Positions 18,094 through 25,658 of a stretch of DNA of 45,678 nt are shown here, piece after piece (position 1 is the first letter of the stretch; every line of letters begins with the position of its first letter). The translations under genes were made by a program, and so were the position numbers. The stretch comes from an uncultured Eubacteriales bacterium (GTDB taxonomy: Bacteria; Bacillota; Clostridia; Oscillospirales; Acutalibacteraceae): NCBI GenBank assembly GCA_900316615.1, contig ONDU01000023.1, positions 1 through 45,678 on the forward strand, given 5' to 3'. A model generated the notes under the pieces. The model saw nothing but the letters and a program-made list of their open reading frames with translations, was not told the origin of the DNA and searched no databases.

Positions 18094-18194
18094 GCGGCGA
18101 TTGCAGGCGATTGCAGACAAAGTCTGCAATCGGTAAAGGGCTTTGCCCTTTACCCTGTAAAAAGACGAAGTCTTTTTACGCCTGCAATCGCCGC
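18094..18194. repeat. Family B three-hairpin cloverleaf repeat, copy B1
   Basis: A perfect 15-bp terminal inverted repeat, GCGGCGATTGCAGGC (18094-18108) with 18180-18194, encloses three adjacent perfect hairpins. Arms are GATTGCAGAC (18109-18131, loop AAA), GGTAAAGGGC (18132-18154, loop TTT) and GTAAAAAGAC (18157-18179, loop GAA). Almost no base is left unpaired. A further AGCCTG/CAGGCT hairpin at 18195-18216 abuts the stop codon of the HAD gene. It lies between two co-directional minus-strand genes. Confidence 0.95.
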
Positions 18195-18216
18195 AGCCTG
18201 AGCGAAGCTGCAGGCT

Positions 18217-18927
18217 TTATATTTTTTTCTGCTGTAGTGATAATATATCGTCATAGCTGCGTGCTATGTAATCGCACAGAATACTGTCCTTTATACTGTA
18301 ATCGGGATTATATAAACAGGTTGTTATACCTGCATTTTTTCCTCCCTGCATATCAGAGGTAAGTGAGTCGCCGATTATTATTACCTTTGATTTATCCTTT
18401 ATATCAAGCTTTCCGAATATATAATCAAAGTAATATGCTGAGGGCTTTCTAAGTCCTATAACCTCAGATATAAAAATACCGTCCGTTACTTTGTCAAGAC
18501 CGCTGTTTTTATATCTGCCTTTCTGTGCGGCTGTAAGTCCGTTTGTAGCTATATAGACCCTGCAATATTTTTTCAGACTTTTTACAAAGTCGAATGCACC
18601 GTCAAACAGAAAGCCGCATTCTGAAAAATAGCTGATATATATATCGTTTACCTGCCGTGGACTTAGCTGTACAGTAAGACCTGCACGTTCAAAAAAGCGT
18701 CTGAACCTTTCTGCCTTGAAATCATTGGCAGAAATCAGGTTCTGTTCAAATTCACGCCATATTATCTTATTTTCTTCAAGGTACAGGTTGTTAAGTTCCT
18801 CCGTCCAGCCTATGCCGATATTATCAAAGGTTTGTTTCAACGCTGTTTTTTCCGCTTTGTGAAAGTCGTAGACTGTGCCGTCAGCATCAAGAAGAACGGT
18901 TGTATATCGTGCGTTGATTTTATTCAA
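18217..18927 (-). CDS. HAD superfamily hydrolase, YjjG-like nucleotidase
   Basis: A 236-aa soluble HAD phosphatase with all four motifs: I, LLDADGTVYDF (about residues 12-22); II, IATNG; III, the lysine in GLRKPSAYYF; IV, IIIGDSLTSDMQGG. The helical cap between motifs I and II is of the C1 type. The combination and length match the YjjG group, which dephosphorylates non-canonical pyrimidine nucleotides and other small phosphates. The specific substrate is an inference. Its start overlaps the stop of the TIGR03936-like gene by 8 bases, so it is the last gene of that run. Confidence 0.85.
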   Translation of the reverse strand: MNKINARYTTVLLDADGTVYDFHKAEKTALKQTFDNIGIGWTEELNNLYLEENKIIWREFEQNLISANDFKAERFRRFFERAGLTVQLSPRQVNDIYISYFSECGFLFDGAFDFVKSLKKYCRVYIATNGLTAAQKGRYKNSGLDKVTDGIFISEVIGLRKPSAYYFDYIFGKLDIKDKSKVIIIGDSLTSDMQGGKNAGITTCLYNPDYSIKDSILCDYIARSYDDILSLQQKKI

Positions 18928-19579
18928 AAGGCTTCATCTCCTCGTTATAGACATCAAGTCTTGTTATATCGTAGTCAACGGAAATATTGTTGATTTTTTC
19001 AAGTGCATTTATAAGCAGAACAGGATTTATATTGTTTACGCTTCCTGCGGGAAGTATTATGTCGAGCTGTACGTAATCCGACATTTTTTCCAGTGTATAC
19101 GAACCTATGTCGGGTTTTAAGTCCAGTATTTTGGGAGTACCCTTTTTACTTGATTTTTCGACTTCAATTTTTTCCTGTGCGAACATTTCCCGAAACATCA
19201 TAAAAAGCTTTTCGGGACTTACGCTGTCGCAGGACATTTTCATATCAAAATGTCCGAATGCGATTTTTCCTGCTTTCATAACAGGCTCGGTTACATTATA
19301 AATTTCTATGCCGTCTGGAAGTGATTTGTTCAGACGGCTTACTATATCATCACAGGAAACTTCATCGGTGAGTTTTATATCCATACATTCCTTAACCCCG
19401 CAAAATCCCAGAGAAAGCGGCAACGCAAAGGTTATAAAAGGGTGAGGATTAAAGCCCTCGGTATGCCATACGGGAAGTCTGCTGTGCTGTAAAGCTCTTG
19501 TCATAACCCTGTTGAGGTCAAGGTGTGATATATATTTTGCAGCCTTATATTTTTTAAACCATATTCTTACGTTTTTCAA
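18920..19579 (-). CDS. TIGR03936 family protein (DUF2344), radical-SAM associated
   Basis: A 219-aa protein that begins LKNVRIWFKKYKAAKYISHL and has the family hallmarks DLNRVMTRALQHSRLPV and EGFNPHPFITFALPLSLG. This family is nearly always encoded after, or fused to, the TIGR03960 radical SAM protein; its role is not known, though RNA modification or Rne/Rng-linked roles have been suggested by context. The start is a TTG at 19577-19579 because AAGGAGG lies 8 bases upstream and the family begins here. It overlaps the 3' end of the damaged radical SAM gene by 26 bases. Confidence 0.85.
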   Translation of the reverse strand: MKNVRIWFKKYKAAKYISHLDLNRVMTRALQHSRLPVWHTEGFNPHPFITFALPLSLGFCGVKECMDIKLTDEVSCDDIVSRLNKSLPDGIEIYNVTEPVMKAGKIAFGHFDMKMSCDSVSPEKLFMMFREMFAQEKIEVEKSSKKGTPKILDLKPDIGSYTLEKMSDYVQLDIILPAGSVNNINPVLLINALEKINNISVDYDITRLDVYNEEMKPFE

Positions 19580-21477
19580 CGCATACCCCTCCTTTCCACT
19601 TAGCCGCACCGCAGTTGCTGCATTTTTCACGGCAGTTAAAAGTTGTCTGGTTTGAATATGCTTTCTTACACTCATTTATAAGAAATTCCTTTGTTACTCC
19701 GTAATCAATATGATCCCACGGAAGAACCTCGTCAAAGCTTCTGCGGCGGTTTGCATAAAATTCGGGTGATATGCCGCATTCTCTGAAAAGCTCCAGCCAT
19801 TTGTCAAGGTCGAAGCACTCGCCCCAGCCGTCAAAGTGAAATCCTCTTTCAAGGGCAAGCTCCATAACCCTGCAAAGCCGCCTGTCACCCCTTGCAAATA
19901 CGGCTTCAAGAAAGCTTGTACTTGAATCCCCTGCAAAGCCGCCTGTCACCCCTTGCAAATACGGCTTCAAGAAAGCTTGTACTTGAATCGTGGTAATTGT
20001 AAGTGATTTTTTTAGTTTTTATGCTTTCCTTTATGGTACGCTGTTTTTCTTTCAGAACTGCTTCTGTATCCTGCGGTTCCCACTGGAACGGAGTAAACGG
20101 CTTGGGTACAAAGCTTGATGTACTCAGTGTTACGCTTACACCCTTTCCTTTAGGACGGTTTTCGCATTTATAGAATGTGTTCACGACTTTTTGTCCCAGT
20201 TCTGCTATGCCGGCTATATCCTCGGAAGTTTCTGTGGGAAGTCCTATCATAAAATAAAGCTTGACCTTGTTCCAGCCGCCGTTGAATGCTTTGGAACAGG
20301 TTTCCATAAGCTCGTCCTCAAGAACATTTTTGTTTATTACGTCACGCATACGCTGAGTACCTGCTTCGGGAGCAAATGTAAGACCGCTTTTCCTTACGGT
20401 TTTTATTCTGGATATAATTTCATCGCTGAAGCCGTCCACTCTGAGTGACGGTAAGGAAATACTGACCTTTTCGTTTTTTGCCCAGCCGTTAAGCTCTGTA
20501 AGAAGCTCAGTTATCTGAGTATAGTCGCTTGAGCTTAATGAGGATAGTGATACTTCGTCATAGCCTGTATTATTGCAGAGCATATGACATTGTCTGTTTA
20601 TGACATCTACCGATTTTTCACGCACAGGACGGTATAAAAAGCCTGCCTGACAAAATCTGCACCCTCTTATACAACCCCTGAAAATTTCCTCCATAGCACG
20701 GTCGTGAATTATTTCTATCATAGGTACTACAAAATTTTCGGGATAATAGCTCTTGTCCATATCCATCATAAGCCTTTTTTCAACCTTTTCGGGAGCGTTG
20801 AATGTTGGTGTTACAGATTTTACCGTAAAATCCTCGTTATACTCGACATTATAAAGTGAGGGTACGTACACGCCCTTTATCTGTGCCGCTTTTATCAGAA
20901 AGTCATGTTTGCTGTCACCGTTTTTGCGGCATTCTCTGTAAAGCTCCATAACCTCGAGGTCAACCTCTTCGCCTTCTCCGATAAAGAACAAGTCTATGAA
21001 GTCGGCTATAGGTTCGGGATTGCAGGCACAGGGACCTCCTGCACAGACTATGTTTTTAAGCTCCCTGCGGTCGCATGACTTTACGGGAATACCTCCCAGC
21101 TGCAGCATATTAAGAATGTTGGTGAAGCTAAGCTCATACTGAAGAGTAAAGCCTATAAAATCAAATTCCGTCAAAGGGTCGCCGCTTTCAAGAGCGTAAA
21201 GAGGAATATGTTTTTCTCTCATAAGAGCTTCCATATCAGTCCACGGAGCAAATACACGCTCGCACCATATATCCTCCTTCTGATTGAACAGACTGTAAAG
21301 TATTTTCATTCCAAGATGTGACATTCCGACCTCGTATACATCGGGAAAGCAGAATGCAAAACGTATATTTACCTTGTTTTTATCTTTTATTACACTGTTC
21401 ATTTCTCCGCCCACATATCTTCCGGGCTTCTGAACTTTAAGCAGAATTTTTTCAACTTCCTTGTTTATCACAGGCAT
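19554..21477 (-). pseudogene. TIGR03960 family B12-binding radical SAM protein, frameshifted by a 61-bp duplication
   Basis: The gene encodes a radical SAM protein of the TIGR03960 family. It has an N-terminal B12-binding-like part (IRFAFCFPDVYEVGMSHLGM), the 4Fe-4S motif CIRGCRFCQAG (C-x3-C-x2-C, about residue 270) and a C-terminal family region with GFHFDGWGECFDLDKW and CSNCGAAKWKGG. The coding sequence is continuous except where an exact 61-bp tandem duplication (19868-19989) shifts the frame after about codon 515. Without the extra copy the product would be about 620 aa and reach the stop at 19554. As it stands the main frame ends at 19906 and lacks the zinc-ribbon-like tail. The start follows CGGAGGA. 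Confidence 0.9.
19868..19989. repeat. Exact 61-bp tandem duplication inside the TIGR03960 gene
   Basis: Bases 19868-19928 and 19929-19989 are identical, with no mismatch seen. Since 61 is not a multiple of three, the second copy breaks the reading frame; removing either copy restores it. The unit contains a short internal similarity (CTGCAAAG and CTTGCAAAT), which may help slippage. Confidence 0.95.
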
Positions 21478-21523
21478 TTCCTCCGAAAAAATTATTTACA
21501 GATATAATGCGTCATTTATCAAA

Positions 21524-22138
21524 TCATTTTTCGGGTGACATAATCCTGAACACAACAGCTCCCGTAAGATACAGAACGGCAAAAAGCAATGTAAAATTAT
21601 ATACCGAGTTCAGCAACGCCTTAACGCTTAAATATCCCAGCGGCACAATCACCGCAAGTGATAATACAAGAGTTATGATGTAAACGGCTTTTTCCGAAAA
21701 ATATCTTCTGAGAATAAGGCTGAGTGCTTCGCCGCCGTCCAGTGTTTCTACGGGAAGTGCATTGAACAGTCCCAGTGTCAGATTGGCAAGAGCAAAATAT
21801 CTGAATATGTAAAATCTGCTTTCATTATACAACATATATGACAGCAAAGACAATACAAGATTTACAAAAATTCCGCTTAATGTAACAATGATTTCAGATG
21901 TAATGCTCCTTTGGGATTTTGATATGTCGGTAATGCCTATATCGAAAACCGAAAGCCTTATATCCGTTATCCGTGTGCCAAAAAATTTCATTGCGGCTAT
22001 GTGTCCGAGCTCGTGCATAAAAGATGCACACAATCCGCACATAACCGCTCCTGTAGTATCACATACCAGCAGCAGCGTAACGCCTGCCGCCAAAGGGTAT
22101 GATAATTTTATATTGACTCCGCATACTTTCAGTTTCAT
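21524..22138 (-). CDS. Site-2 type membrane metalloprotease (M50, SpoIVFB-like)
   Basis: A 204-aa membrane protein with the zinc site HELGH (about residues 44-48) in a hydrophobic helix and the second motif NALPVETLDGGEAL (about 136-149), where Asp is the third zinc ligand. About six TM helices are seen. This is the layout of SpoIVFB, which processes pro-sigma-K during sporulation, although it is short and lacks a CBS domain. Its place next to a small single-TM protein and the TIGR03960/TIGR03936 pair matches the spoIVFA-spoIVFB locus of many Clostridia. The ATG at 22138 has AGGAG 10 bases upstream; the in-frame extension crosses repeat B2. Confidence 0.85.
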   Translation of the reverse strand: MKLKVCGVNIKLSYPLAAGVTLLLVCDTTGAVMCGLCASFMHELGHIAAMKFFGTRITDIRLSVFDIGITDISKSQRSITSEIIVTLSGIFVNLVLSLLSYMLYNESRFYIFRYFALANLTLGLFNALPVETLDGGEALSLILRRYFSEKAVYIITLVLSLAVIVPLGYLSVKALLNSVYNFTLLFAVLYLTGAVVFRIMSPEK

Positions 22139-22182
22139 TATATTTACTCCTGTTATTTTATCATTTGTGCGTTTTCCGACAT

Positions 22183-22280
22183 GGCGATTGCAGGTCAAAA
22201 GCCTTCGGCTTTTGACGGTTAAACGGCATAGCCGTTTAACACGGAATTTGAAAGAATTTTCAAATTCCGCTGCAATCGCC
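22183..22280. repeat. Family B three-hairpin cloverleaf repeat, copy B2
   Basis: Terminal inverted repeat GGCGATTGCAG (22183-22193) with 22270-22280 encloses three perfect hairpins: GTCAAAAGCC (22194-22216, loop TTC), GTTAAACGGC (22218-22240, loop ATA) and CGGAATTTGAAA (22242-22269, loop GAAT). It lies between two minus-strand genes. Its right end is 15 bases from a stop codon, and a small CTGAG/CTCAG hairpin follows. Confidence 0.95.
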
Positions 22281-22295
22281 TCCTGAGTTTCGCTC

Positions 22296-22655
22296 TCAGC
22301 CCAAATTGATTTCCTGAAAATCTATAACCAAAGATTTGTTGAGATTCTCAAAATACCATTTTTTAGCAGAATCGTAAAAATCACCGCCTAACGATTTCAT
22401 CAGGAACAAGCCTAATATGACTATTACGCTAAGAATAAGCTGTAGTTTTATAACAGGCTGAGGTAAAGCTCCCTCTTTTCTTTTAAAAAACGAAATATTT
22501 TTTGTGTATGCGTCTTCTCCGCCGGAAATATCTTCATTTTCGTCATAATCAGAAAAATATTCATCTTCCTCATTATTAAAGGGTTCAGCTCGTGTCACAG
22601 GTACATTCTGCCAGTTTTCCTCATATTCAATGTTGTCGTAACGTTCGTTATCCAT
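22296..22655 (-). CDS. Small acidic single-pass membrane protein, possible SpoIVFA-like partner
   Basis: A 119-aa protein that I cannot assign firmly. Residues 1-55 are very acidic and hydrophilic (NNEEDEYFSDYDENED). A basic stretch (FFKRKEG) precedes one TM helix (LQLILSVIVILGLFLM, about 72-87), and the extracytoplasmic tail is only about 30 residues (SLGGDFYDSAKKWYFENLNK). The topology and the place before the M50 protease resemble SpoIVFA, the inhibitor and anchor of SpoIVFB, but the C-terminal LytM/M23 domain is absent. It is probably co-transcribed with the protease gene, with repeat B2 between them. Confidence 0.65.
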   Translation of the reverse strand: MDNERYDNIEYEENWQNVPVTRAEPFNNEEDEYFSDYDENEDISGGEDAYTKNISFFKRKEGALPQPVIKLQLILSVIVILGLFLMKSLGGDFYDSAKKWYFENLNKSLVIDFQEINLG

Positions 22656-22760
22656 TTCAAACCCGCCTTGAAAATTATCTTTTAAATTTTATGCTTAAAT
22701 GCACCTGCATATTCTCATGTTTCAAGTTGTAAATTTAATATTAAGATTATTTTTTATTTT

Positions 22761-22790
22761 TTGACATAAGCATATAATCTATGCTATAAT
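22761..22790 (+). promoter_or_regulatory. Sigma-A type promoter of ppa
   Basis: TTGACA (22761-22766) and TATAAT (22785-22790), both perfect consensus, are 18 bases apart and 37 bases from the ppa start. This suggests strong constitutive expression. Confidence 0.85.
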
Positions 22791-22827
22791 TAACAGGCAA
22801 ACCTATATTCAGAATTGGAGGATTAAT

Positions 22828-23373
22828 ATGAACGTATGGCATGATTTAAGCCCGGATAAAGTTTCGCCCAAAAAATTTGAGGCATATATAGAAATTCCTA
22901 AGGGCTGTAAGAGTAAGTATGAGCTTGACAAGGAAACAGGTCTGCTAAAGCTTGACAGAATTTTATATACATCAACACGTTATCCCGCAAACTACGGATT
23001 TATACCTCTGACGTTTGCTCAGGATTTGGATCCGCTGGATGTACTGGTTCTGTGCAGTGAAACCATGTATCCCGGTACACTTATAGAATGTTATCCGATA
23101 GGATATATAAGAATGGTAGATTCGGGCTATAATGATGAAAAGATAATAGCAATTCCGTTCAACGACCCTGCATATAATACATATAAGGATATATCCGAGC
23201 TGCCTCAGCATATATTCAAGGAGATGTGTCACTTTTTCTCTGTATACAAGAGCCTTGAAAAATCGGACAAGTATACCAAGGTTGAAGATGTAAAGGGTGC
23301 AAGAGAAGCTGAAGCAATAATAGCACAGGCAATCAAGGATTATAAAAAGACTTACGGCAACATACGCAGATAA
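22828..23373 (+). CDS. ppa: Inorganic pyrophosphatase, family I
   Basis: Ppa hydrolyses pyrophosphate to two phosphates in the cytoplasm and so drives biosynthetic reactions. The 181-aa protein has the family I pattern: EIPKGCKSKYELDKETG near residue 25, RYPANYGFIPLTFA, the metal-binding signature DLDPLDVLVL (about 67-76) and a conserved K-x-Y-K-V-like stretch DKYTKVEDVKG. Length is normal for the family. GGAGG lies 7 bases before the ATG. It is followed by repeat B3. Confidence 0.95.
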   Translation: MNVWHDLSPDKVSPKKFEAYIEIPKGCKSKYELDKETGLLKLDRILYTSTRYPANYGFIPLTFAQDLDPLDVLVLCSETMYPGTLIECYPIGYIRMVDSGYNDEKIIAIPFNDPAYNTYKDISELPQHIFKEMCHFFSVYKSLEKSDKYTKVEDVKGAREAEAIIAQAIKDYKKTYGNIRR

Positions 23374-23400
23374 CAGCAGGTTATCAGCACAGCACGGGAA

Positions 23401-23498
23401 AGGCGATTGCAGCCGTCAAAAACGAAGTTTTTGACTTGTAAAAGTGCGTAGCACTTTTACGTTCTTCAAATATATTTGAAGAACGGCTGCAATCGCCT
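23401..23498. repeat. Family B three-hairpin cloverleaf repeat, copy B3
   Basis: A perfect 15-bp terminal inverted repeat AGGCGATTGCAGCCG (23401-23415) with 23484-23498 encloses three perfect hairpins: GTCAAAAAC (23415-23435, loop GAA), GTAAAAGTGC (23438-23460, loop GTA) and the full palindrome with arm GTTCTTCAAATA (23461-23484). It starts 28 bases after the ppa stop and precedes another plus-strand gene. Confidence 0.95.
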
Positions 23499-23556
23499 GA
23501 GCGTTGACATAAGTTATATAATTTGACAGACAAAAAGTATATTGGAGATTTATCGT

Positions 23557-24054
23557 ATGAGCAGCAGTTTTAAAAGCAGAGAAAGTAAACAGACAAAGCC
23601 TTTAAGATTATTCCTTTGTTTCAACTTTATAGTTGAAATTATACTGTTGGCTATGCCATACATAGCGGCAGTAGAGAACAACATGTATTATTCAAAGACG
23701 ATAGTACAGATTATAATAAATATGATAAATTCCAGTGATATAAAGTGGATAAAGCTCGGATTACTGGCGATTATATTTGCAGCAATACCTGTTGTCGGTT
23801 TTTTTATAGCGGCATTTGACAAGGAGGGGCTTGTGAAATGTGCTGCGGGCTGTATATGTTCATTTTTAGGGATATGCTGCATATTATTTGCAATACCGCA
23901 GTTTTCGACGATACTGGCATTCGGAGCAATGGCGGCTCTGATAGTTTATCTTGTTATATTTGCCCTGAGTGTTTCGCTTGCCCTTAAAACGCTGGGAGTA
24001 AGAGCATTGAAGCGTCAGGAGGAGCAGCTTGCCAAGGAACATAACGAAGCTTAA
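23557..24054 (+). CDS. Hypothetical four-helix membrane protein
   Basis: A 165-aa membrane protein not recognised as a known family. It has a basic N-terminus (SSSFKSRESKQTKPLRL), then four hydrophobic segments (about 18-38, 63-85, 92-112 and 118-140) and a charged cytoplasmic tail (LKRQEEQLAKEHNEA). The ATG at 23557 is preferred over an in-frame TTG five codons upstream because that TTGGAG serves as its ribosome site. It is a single gene closed by a strong terminator that begins at its stop codon. Confidence 0.7.
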   Translation: MSSSFKSRESKQTKPLRLFLCFNFIVEIILLAMPYIAAVENNMYYSKTIVQIIINMINSSDIKWIKLGLLAIIFAAIPVVGFFIAAFDKEGLVKCAAGCICSFLGICCILFAIPQFSTILAFGAMAALIVYLVIFALSVSLALKTLGVRALKRQEEQLAKEHNEA

Positions 24055-24091
24055 AAATAGTAAGTACCGCACAATCGGTACTTACTATTTT
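24054..24091 (+). terminator. Intrinsic terminator overlapping a stop codon
   Basis: A perfect 16-bp stem AAAATAGTAAGTACCG (24054-24069) pairs with 24076-24091 around a 6-nt loop and ends in TATTTT. Its first base is the last base of the preceding stop codon. Confidence 0.85.
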
Positions 24092-24094
24092 GCA

Positions 24095-24178
24095 TTTCAA
24101 AGGCTCTGCCTTTGAAAACCGCAAGGGCTCTGCCCTTGACCCGCAAGCCTTTGAAAAGGTTTGACCTAAACTTTATGA
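24095..24178 (-). repeat. Family A hairpin-chain repeat, copy A3
   Basis: On the minus strand it starts CATAAAGTTTAGGTCAA and has three modules: CAAACCTTT/AAAGGCTTG (one G-T-type mismatch), CAAGGGC with loop AGA, and a 10-bp stem TTTCAAAGGC. It begins only 4 bases after the terminator and ends just before the epimerase leader. Confidence 0.9.
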
Positions 24179-24201
24179 TATACGTTAAAAAAGGAGCAGC
24201 T

Positions 24202-25104
24202 ATGAAAATTTTAATTACAGGTGGAACAACGTTTGTAAGCAGGTTTACGGCAGAGTACTTTGTAAAAAGAGGTAATGAAGTTACTGTGCTGAACAGGGGA
24301 AGCAAGGAACAGGTCAGCGGAGTAACGCTTATTAAAGCAGACAGATTAAATTCAGCGGACAAGCTTAATGGTCTGCACTTTGACGCTGTATTTGACATTA
24401 CAGCCTACACGCAGGAGCATATAGAAAAGCTTATTTCGTCAGGCGTAACCTTTGACGATTATATTTTTATAAGCTCAAGTGCGGTATATCCCGAAACGAA
24501 TATGCCGCCGTTTACTGAGGAGCAGGAATGCGGATATAATTCCGTGTGGGGCGGTTACGGAACGAATAAGCTTAATGCTGAAGCATTTTTAATAAAGAAT
24601 GTTCCGTCAGCCTACATTCTCAGACCGCCGTATTTTTACGGAATATACGAAAATTTATACCGTGAAGCCTTTGTATTTGACCGTGCGTTGCAGGACAGGA
24701 AATTTTATCTGCCGCAGAACGGAGAAATGAAGCTTCAGTTTTTCAACGTTTATGATTTATGCCGCTTTATGGAAATCTTAATTGAAAAGCACCCTGATAA
24801 TCACATATTTAATGTGGGAAACAACAGAACCGTTACTGTTAAGGAATGGGTAAGCCTTTGTTATGAAGCAGCCGGTAAAGAGGCAGAATTTGTAAGCGTA
24901 GACAAGAGCATACCTCAGAGGAATTACTTTTGCTTTTACGGTTACGAATATATTCTGGACGTTTCAAAACAGAAGTCGCTTATGCCTGAAACCACAGCCT
25001 TGGAAAAAGGACTTAAGCAGGAATTTGAATGGTACGTTAACAATACGGACAGTATTGTTAACCGCAGACCTTACATTGATTTCATTGACAAAAATCTGTC
25101 CTGA
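24202..25104 (+). CDS. NAD(P)-dependent epimerase/dehydratase (extended SDR)
   Basis: A 300-aa Rossmann-fold enzyme of the extended SDR group, which acts on nucleotide sugars or similar substrates. The N-terminal dinucleotide motif is ILITGGTTFVSRFTAEYF, where the usual third glycine is Ser. VFDITAYTQEHI, the catalytic-region serine in IFISSSAVYPE and the YxxxK pair in GGYGTNKLNAE are clear. IFNVGNNRTVTVKEWV is the usual sugar-nucleotide epimerase region. The substrate cannot be told. The ATG at 24202 has AAGGAG 6 bases upstream; the in-frame extension upstream is repeat A3. No operon partners follow. Confidence 0.85.
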   Translation: MKILITGGTTFVSRFTAEYFVKRGNEVTVLNRGSKEQVSGVTLIKADRLNSADKLNGLHFDAVFDITAYTQEHIEKLISSGVTFDDYIFISSSAVYPETNMPPFTEEQECGYNSVWGGYGTNKLNAEAFLIKNVPSAYILRPPYFYGIYENLYREAFVFDRALQDRKFYLPQNGEMKLQFFNVYDLCRFMEILIEKHPDNHIFNVGNNRTVTVKEWVSLCYEAAGKEAEFVSVDKSIPQRNYFCFYGYEYILDVSKQKSLMPETTALEKGLKQEFEWYVNNTDSIVNRRPYIDFIDKNLS

Positions 25105-25119
25105 CTATGGCAGCAGCTT

Positions 25120-25524
25120 TCATTTATATCTGCTTATGCGTTTCCTTTTGTTTACGGAAACTATTCCGCCCAAAGCTCCTGCACAAAGTATAGCTATAAG
25201 CTTTGTTAAGGACATTACGGAAACATTGTCTGTACAGTTAAGAAGTCCCGTAATGAATATTATAATAAAAATCAGAAGTGACGTTAAAATTCCGACTATT
25301 AGACCTTTTTCCTTGTATATTCTGACAGCGGTATAGCTTCCCGCAAAAGCCGAAAACGCTCCTGCAATCTGAAGAATAATATAAGCTGCATTTGTAGGAA
25401 GCCGCTCTGCTTTCAGGAATATAAAGGACAGCAGAATGAGTATTATACTGCATATGAATATTCCGACTGCCGCACCGACAGCTATTGCTTTTATTAGCTT
25501 TATTCCTGAATTTTCCCTGTACAT
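25120..25524 (-). CDS. TIGR04086 family membrane protein
   Basis: A 134-aa protein with four TM helices (about 10-33, 43-63, 72-92 and 103-122) and a basic C-terminus (VNKRKRISRYK). Length and helix layout match the TIGR04086 small membrane proteins of Clostridia, whose function is unknown. It lies tail to tail with the epimerase gene (15 bases between stops), with no clear terminator between them. Confidence 0.7.
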   Translation of the reverse strand: MYRENSGIKLIKAIAVGAAVGIFICSIILILLSFIFLKAERLPTNAAYIILQIAGAFSAFAGSYTAVRIYKEKGLIVGILTSLLIFIIIFITGLLNCTDNVSVMSLTKLIAILCAGALGGIVSVNKRKRISRYK

Positions 25525-25614
25525 ACCCGAAAAGACCTCCCGTATAATCTTATAGTTAATAGTTATTCTTCACCACAGAGGTTTATGCTTCGTTTTAAAG
25601 TATTTCATATCAAC

Positions 25615-25645
25615 AAAAAGCCCGTGCAGATTAATTTGCACGGGC
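25615..25645 (-). terminator. Intrinsic terminator of the GH3 gene
   Basis: A 9-bp stem GCCCGTGCA (25620-25628) pairs with 25637-25645 and, read on the minus strand, is followed by TTTTTGTTG. It lies just past the GH3 stop at 25659. Confidence 0.85.
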
Positions 25646-25658
25646 AATGTTATACTGT

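Noticed and set aside
18094..18194. Family B elements as simple Rho-independent terminators
   Set aside because: None of the hairpins is followed by a T-tract, and three hairpins within a closing stem are not needed for termination.
22139..22286. Longer N-termini of the M50 protease and other genes running through repeats B1, B2 and A3
   Set aside because: The extensions are translations of the hairpin repeats; good ribosome sites stand right before the internal ATG codons.
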